A program made the position numbers and the translations under genes. DNA of 64,000 nucleotides from Pseudomonas cavernicola (GTDB lineage: Bacteria > Pseudomonadota > Gammaproteobacteria > Pseudomonadales > Pseudomonadaceae), in contig NZ_QYUR01000002.1 of the NCBI RefSeq assembly GCF_003596405.1, forward strand, positions 1,318,501-1,382,500. Direction: 5' to 3'. A model generated the notes under the pieces. The model was not told the DNA's origin. It saw only the letters and a list, made by a program, of their open reading frames with translations, and ran no database searches. Below are positions 61,217-64,000 of this stretch, piece by piece (position 1 is the stretch's first letter; the number at the start of each line of letters is the position of its first letter).

Positions 61217-61326
61217 GTAGGGTGGGTTGGGCCAAAGGCCGTAACCCCACCACCGGGCGTCACCGGATGGCGGCGCCTCTCTGCACCGATGGTGGGTTAC
61301 ACCGCTGCGCGGCTAACCTACCCTAC
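61217..61326. repeat. GTAGGGTGGGTT...AACCTACCCTAC extragenic repeat
   Basis: Outer arms GTAGGGTGGGTT and AACCTACCCTAC with inner GTAACCCCAC / GTGGGTTAC pairing. It lies in the gap between elbB and the thioesterase gene, the same family as 30018, 31938 and 49649. Confidence 0.65.
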
Positions 61327-61328
61327 GC

Positions 61329-61994
61329 TCAGCTCTGTGGAACGGTCAGCTCGAGTACGCGGTCGACCAGCTTGTTGATGCCGGAGGCGGCCTCGCTGAT
61401 CGATTGCGCGAGCATATATGCCGGGGTGCTCACCAGTTTGTGCTGGGTGTCTTCGATGATCTCGCCGACCGTGCACTCCGCATGCTGCGCGCCCATCTCA
61501 CTCAGCACCGCGGCGGTGTCGGCATCGTTGCCGATGGTGCAAGTCACGCCGAAGCCATAGATTTTCGCAGCCAGCGCCGGGGCGATGCAGATCAGCCCCA
61601 CCGGCTTTTGGGCGGCGGCAAATGCTTTGGCCAGCGCCAGCACGTCTGGCTGCACGCTGCAGTGGGCACCCTTGCTGGCGAAGTCGGAGAGGTTCTTCGC
61701 CGCGCCGAAGCCGCCGGGCAGAATCAACGCATCGAAGTCTTCGGCCCTGGCTTCGCGCACGTCCTTGATCTGGCCACGGGCGATCCGCGCGGCTTCTACC
61801 AGCACGTTGCGCGACTCAGGCATTTCCTCACCGCTGAGGTGGTTGATCACATGGTGCTGGGCGATGTTCGGTGCAAAGCACTGCACCTGGGCGCCACGTT
61901 GGTCGAGGCGCAACAGGGTGATCACGCTCTCGTAGACTTCGGCGCCGTCATAGACACCGCAGCCGGAGAGGATTACAGCAACTTTTTTGTGCAT
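61329..61994 (-). CDS. elbB: ElbB, DJ-1/PfpI-family glyoxalase-like protein
   Basis: 221 aa. KKVAVILSGCGVYDGAEVYE at the N-terminus and the DALILPGGFGAAKNLSDFAS segment with the nucleophile region PVGLICIAPAL (Cys in LICIAP) are typical of ElbB/YhbL. E. coli ElbB has glyoxalase III activity; the biological role is not settled. The gene is monocistronic and divergent from the desaturase gene. Confidence 0.93.
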   Translation of the reverse strand: MHKKVAVILSGCGVYDGAEVYESVITLLRLDQRGAQVQCFAPNIAQHHVINHLSGEEMPESRNVLVEAARIARGQIKDVREARAEDFDALILPGGFGAAKNLSDFASKGAHCSVQPDVLALAKAFAAAQKPVGLICIAPALAAKIYGFGVTCTIGNDADTAAVLSEMGAQHAECTVGEIIEDTQHKLVSTPAYMLAQSISEAASGINKLVDRVLELTVPQS

Positions 61995-62227
61995 GGCGAC
62001 TCCTCGTCACTCGATGGGCTGGTGGCCAAGGTTCTCACGCAGGAAGTTCCTGGCTGGGCATCCTTGGCTCGCTGAGGTTGGTAAATACTTAGAACGCTGC
62101 TTGGGTCGAATAAGTGATCGGCGTTGCCGTATTGCAGCACCTGCACCGTGGCGAAGGAGTTTGCGCATGCTGTCGTCAAATGCCGCTCAGGTTGTCACGC
62201 CACGCCCGCAGAAGAGTACGGGGCTTG

Positions 62228-62256
62228 GGCTAGGATCCTCTGCAACAATCCTAGCC
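62228..62256. promoter_or_regulatory. Inverted repeat upstream of the sterol-desaturase-type gene
   Basis: GGCTAGGAT / ATCCTAGCC, perfect 9-bp arms with an 11-nt loop, ending 31 nt before the start codon. Possible operator or leader stem; the rest of the 61995-62286 gap shows nothing recognisable. Confidence 0.4.
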
Positions 62257-62286
62257 TTCGGCCAGGCATAACGATACGGGTGAGCC

Positions 62287-63525
62287 ATGAATTACGTTCT
62301 TTACGCCGTGCCCTTTTTTATCCTGCTGATCGCGCTGGAGCTGCTCGCCGATCGCTGGCGCGGAGTCAGTACCTACCGCCTCGCCGACTCGATCAACAGC
62401 CTCAGCGCCGGAGTGCTGTCGACCACCAGCGGCCTGCTGACCAAAGGCCTCGGTCTGCTCACCTACAGTTTCGCCTGGCAGCATTGGGGGCTGGTCGAGT
62501 TGTCGGCGCAGAGCCTCTGGGTCTGGCTGTTCGCCTTCGTCTTTTACGACTTCTGCTACTACTGGAACCATCGACTCGGCCACGAGCGCAATGTGCTCTG
62601 GGCGGCGCACTCGGTGCACCACCAGAGCGAGGACTACAACCTCTCCACCGCACTGCGCCAGACCAGCAGCGGCTTTATCTTCGGCTGGATCTTCTATCTG
62701 CCGATGGCGCTGCTCGGGGTGCCGCCGCTGGTTTTCCTTACTGTGGCGGCGCTGAACCTGCTTTATCAATTTTGGGTGCATACCCGCCATGTGCCCAAGT
62801 TGGGCTGGTTCGAATGGATCTTCATTACGCCCTCCAACCATCGCGTGCACCACGCGCAAAACGCCGTGTACATGGATCGCAACTACGGCGGCGTGTTCAT
62901 TCTTTGGGACCGGCTGTTCGCTACCTTTCAGGAGGAGTTGGACGATGAGCCGGTAATCTTCGGGGTGACTACGCCACTGGCCAGCTGGAACCCGCTGTGG
63001 GCCAACCTGCAATTTTATGTCCAGCTGTGGCGCGATGCCGTGCGTGCGGAGTCGCGCTGGGACCAGCTGCGTATCTGGTTTATGCGCACCGGCTGGCGTC
63101 CGGCCGATGTCGCGGCGAAATACCCGCAGAACAAGCTGGAGCTGGCGCAGTTCGTCAAGTTCGAGGTGCCGCTGAGCGGTGCCCAGAAGCTCTACGTCGC
63201 GCTGCAATTCGTGCTCTATGTGGGCGCCGGTAGCTACCTGCTGGCGCTGGGCGAGAGTCAGGCGCTGCGCGTGCTGTTGCTCAGCTCGGCCTGGATGGCG
63301 TTCGGTCTGTATGTACTGGGCGTCTGGCTGGAGAACCGCCCGGCGGCGATTTGGCTGGAAGCCCTGCGTCTGGCGCTGAACTTGCCGGCGCTGTGGCTGG
63401 CGCAGCAGGCGGGTTTATTGCCGATCGGGCTGTTGGCCTGGAGTCTGCTGGGCGGCTACAGCCTGCTTAGCGTGCTGGCCCTGGTGCGCCTGCCGCGGCC
63501 GAGCCAGAGGGCCGTGCCGGCCTGA
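62287..63525 (+). CDS. Sterol desaturase/fatty-acid hydroxylase superfamily membrane enzyme
   Basis: 412 aa with GGTGAGCC upstream. Non-heme di-iron membrane hydroxylase with His clusters HRLGHE (about 98-103), HSVHHQSED (112-120) and HRVHHAQN (about 188-195), plus four or more membrane helices. The last ~120 residues are an additional hydrophobic domain (YVALQFVLYVGAGSYLLALG) found in some bacterial members. The substrate, probably a lipid, is unknown. Its stop abuts that of the convergent DedA gene. Confidence 0.92.
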   Translation: MNYVLYAVPFFILLIALELLADRWRGVSTYRLADSINSLSAGVLSTTSGLLTKGLGLLTYSFAWQHWGLVELSAQSLWVWLFAFVFYDFCYYWNHRLGHERNVLWAAHSVHHQSEDYNLSTALRQTSSGFIFGWIFYLPMALLGVPPLVFLTVAALNLLYQFWVHTRHVPKLGWFEWIFITPSNHRVHHAQNAVYMDRNYGGVFILWDRLFATFQEELDDEPVIFGVTTPLASWNPLWANLQFYVQLWRDAVRAESRWDQLRIWFMRTGWRPADVAAKYPQNKLELAQFVKFEVPLSGAQKLYVALQFVLYVGAGSYLLALGESQALRVLLLSSAWMAFGLYVLGVWLENRPAAIWLEALRLALNLPALWLAQQAGLLPIGLLAWSLLGGYSLLSVLALVRLPRPSQRAVPA

Positions 63526-64000
63526 TCAGATCTTCGGCGTCTTCAGCCATCGGCGCAGCCAGAGGGCTGCGCCGAGCAGTATCAAGCCGCCGAGCACCCA
63601 CAGCTCGTAGCGTTTGATATTCCCGAGCATCCCCTCCAGCACAGAGCCGAAGTGGAAGGCCGCATAGCCCAGCGCGGCCGCCCAGACCGCCGCACCGATG
63701 CCGTTCAGCAGCAGATAGCGCAATGGCGGGTAGCCGGACAGACCGATGGCTACCGGCATCACGGTGCGCATGCCATAGACGAAGCGAAAGCTCAGCACCC
63801 AGATATCCGGGTGGCGCTGAATGTAGCTCAGGGCCTTGACACCCATCAGTTGCAAGCGTGGCTTGCGGGCGAGAAATCTGCGCCCGTGTTTGCGGCCGAG
63901 GAAGTACCAGAGTTGGTCGCCGGCATAGCTACCGAAAAAGGCCGTGGCAACCACCGCGTTGATGTCCATATAACCGCGGAACGCGAGAAAGCCGGCCAAA
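63526..64000 (-). CDS. DedA-family membrane protein (5' end beyond the window)
   Basis: At least 157 residues of the C-terminal part. DedA signature: GSYAGDQLWYFLGRKHGRRF and FVYGMRTVMPVAIGLSGYPP, with the conserved Arg and Pro residues and two to three C-terminal membrane helices. The apparent Met at 63999 is internal; the true start lies to the right of the window. DedA proteins include the UptA-type undecaprenyl-phosphate flippases and others affecting membrane potential; which one this is cannot be said. Confidence 0.92.
   Translation of the reverse strand, partial: LAGFLAFRGYMDINAVVATAFFGSYAGDQLWYFLGRKHGRRFLARKPRLQLMGVKALSYIQRHPDIWVLSFRFVYGMRTVMPVAIGLSGYPPLRYLLLNGIGAAVWAAALGYAAFHFGSVLEGMLGNIKRYELWVLGGLILLGAALWLRRWLKTPKI

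Overview
The window is a Pseudomonas chromosome segment. From about 24.3 kb to the end, gene content and order follow what I remember of the algP-algQ-dsbB-hemYXDC-algR-algZ-argH-cyaA-rnk-cyaY-lptM-lysA-dapF-xerC-sutA-amtB-glnK-ubiK-comM block of P. aeruginosa. The order was recognised by eye and not searched, so the species is open.

Positions 1 to about 24,361 look like one end of a genomic island integrated into comM. Only the first ~79 codons of comM remain (24362-24599, minus strand), and they run into foreign DNA. A tyrosine recombinase gene (22935-24215) lies just inside this junction. The rest of comM must lie left of the window, so the island is longer than 24 kb. Its cargo is mosaic: two SRAP (YedK/HMCES-type) abasic-site proteins; a ligD-ku end-joining operon; an AIPR-family phage-resistance protein next to an unrecognised 489-aa protein; an orphan VapB antitoxin; an IclR and an XRE regulator; an inositol-monophosphatase-like enzyme; a GNAT acetyltransferase; one complete IS3-family element with a TAC target duplication; and two IS1182-type remnants.

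Between about 15.3 and 22.5 kb the island carries integron cassettes without an integron integrase. A plus-strand array (15.3-18.6 kb) holds hypothetical, SRPBCC, DUF4287 and nuclease-like cassettes. A second array on the minus strand (22.5-21.05 kb) holds a trypsin-like protease and an HNH nuclease. Complete attC sites can be read at 15645, 16552, 17522 and 21428, with degenerate or truncated ones elsewhere. Both arrays end in a truncated attC followed by copies of the same palindrome-type repeat.

The core part is conventional. glnK-amtB (ammonium sensing and uptake) has a sigma-54 promoter and an NtrC-type site upstream. sutA ends in a strong terminator, directly after which a group IIC intron has inserted. 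Then follow a HAD phosphatase, xerC, a DUF484 gene, dapF, lysA and lptM (one minus-strand group), an AraC-type regulator, cyaY, a DUF1289 gene, rnk, cyaA, small conserved genes, a GST and argH. Next come the algZ-algR two-component pair and hemCDXY (tetrapyrrole synthesis), dsbB, algQ, an FKBP isomerase, algP, a TIGR02444 gene, an ABC-F ATPase, TerC and LysE-type membrane proteins, a cytochrome c-FTR1 iron permease, a MITE-like element, a DUF188 gene, a decayed MHYT/EAL gene, a PaaI-type thioesterase, elbB, a sterol-desaturase-family enzyme and the end of a DedA gene that runs off the window.

No rRNA, tRNA or CRISPR array was seen. Frame-level claims come from reading the sequence. Family names come from motif recognition and no search was run.
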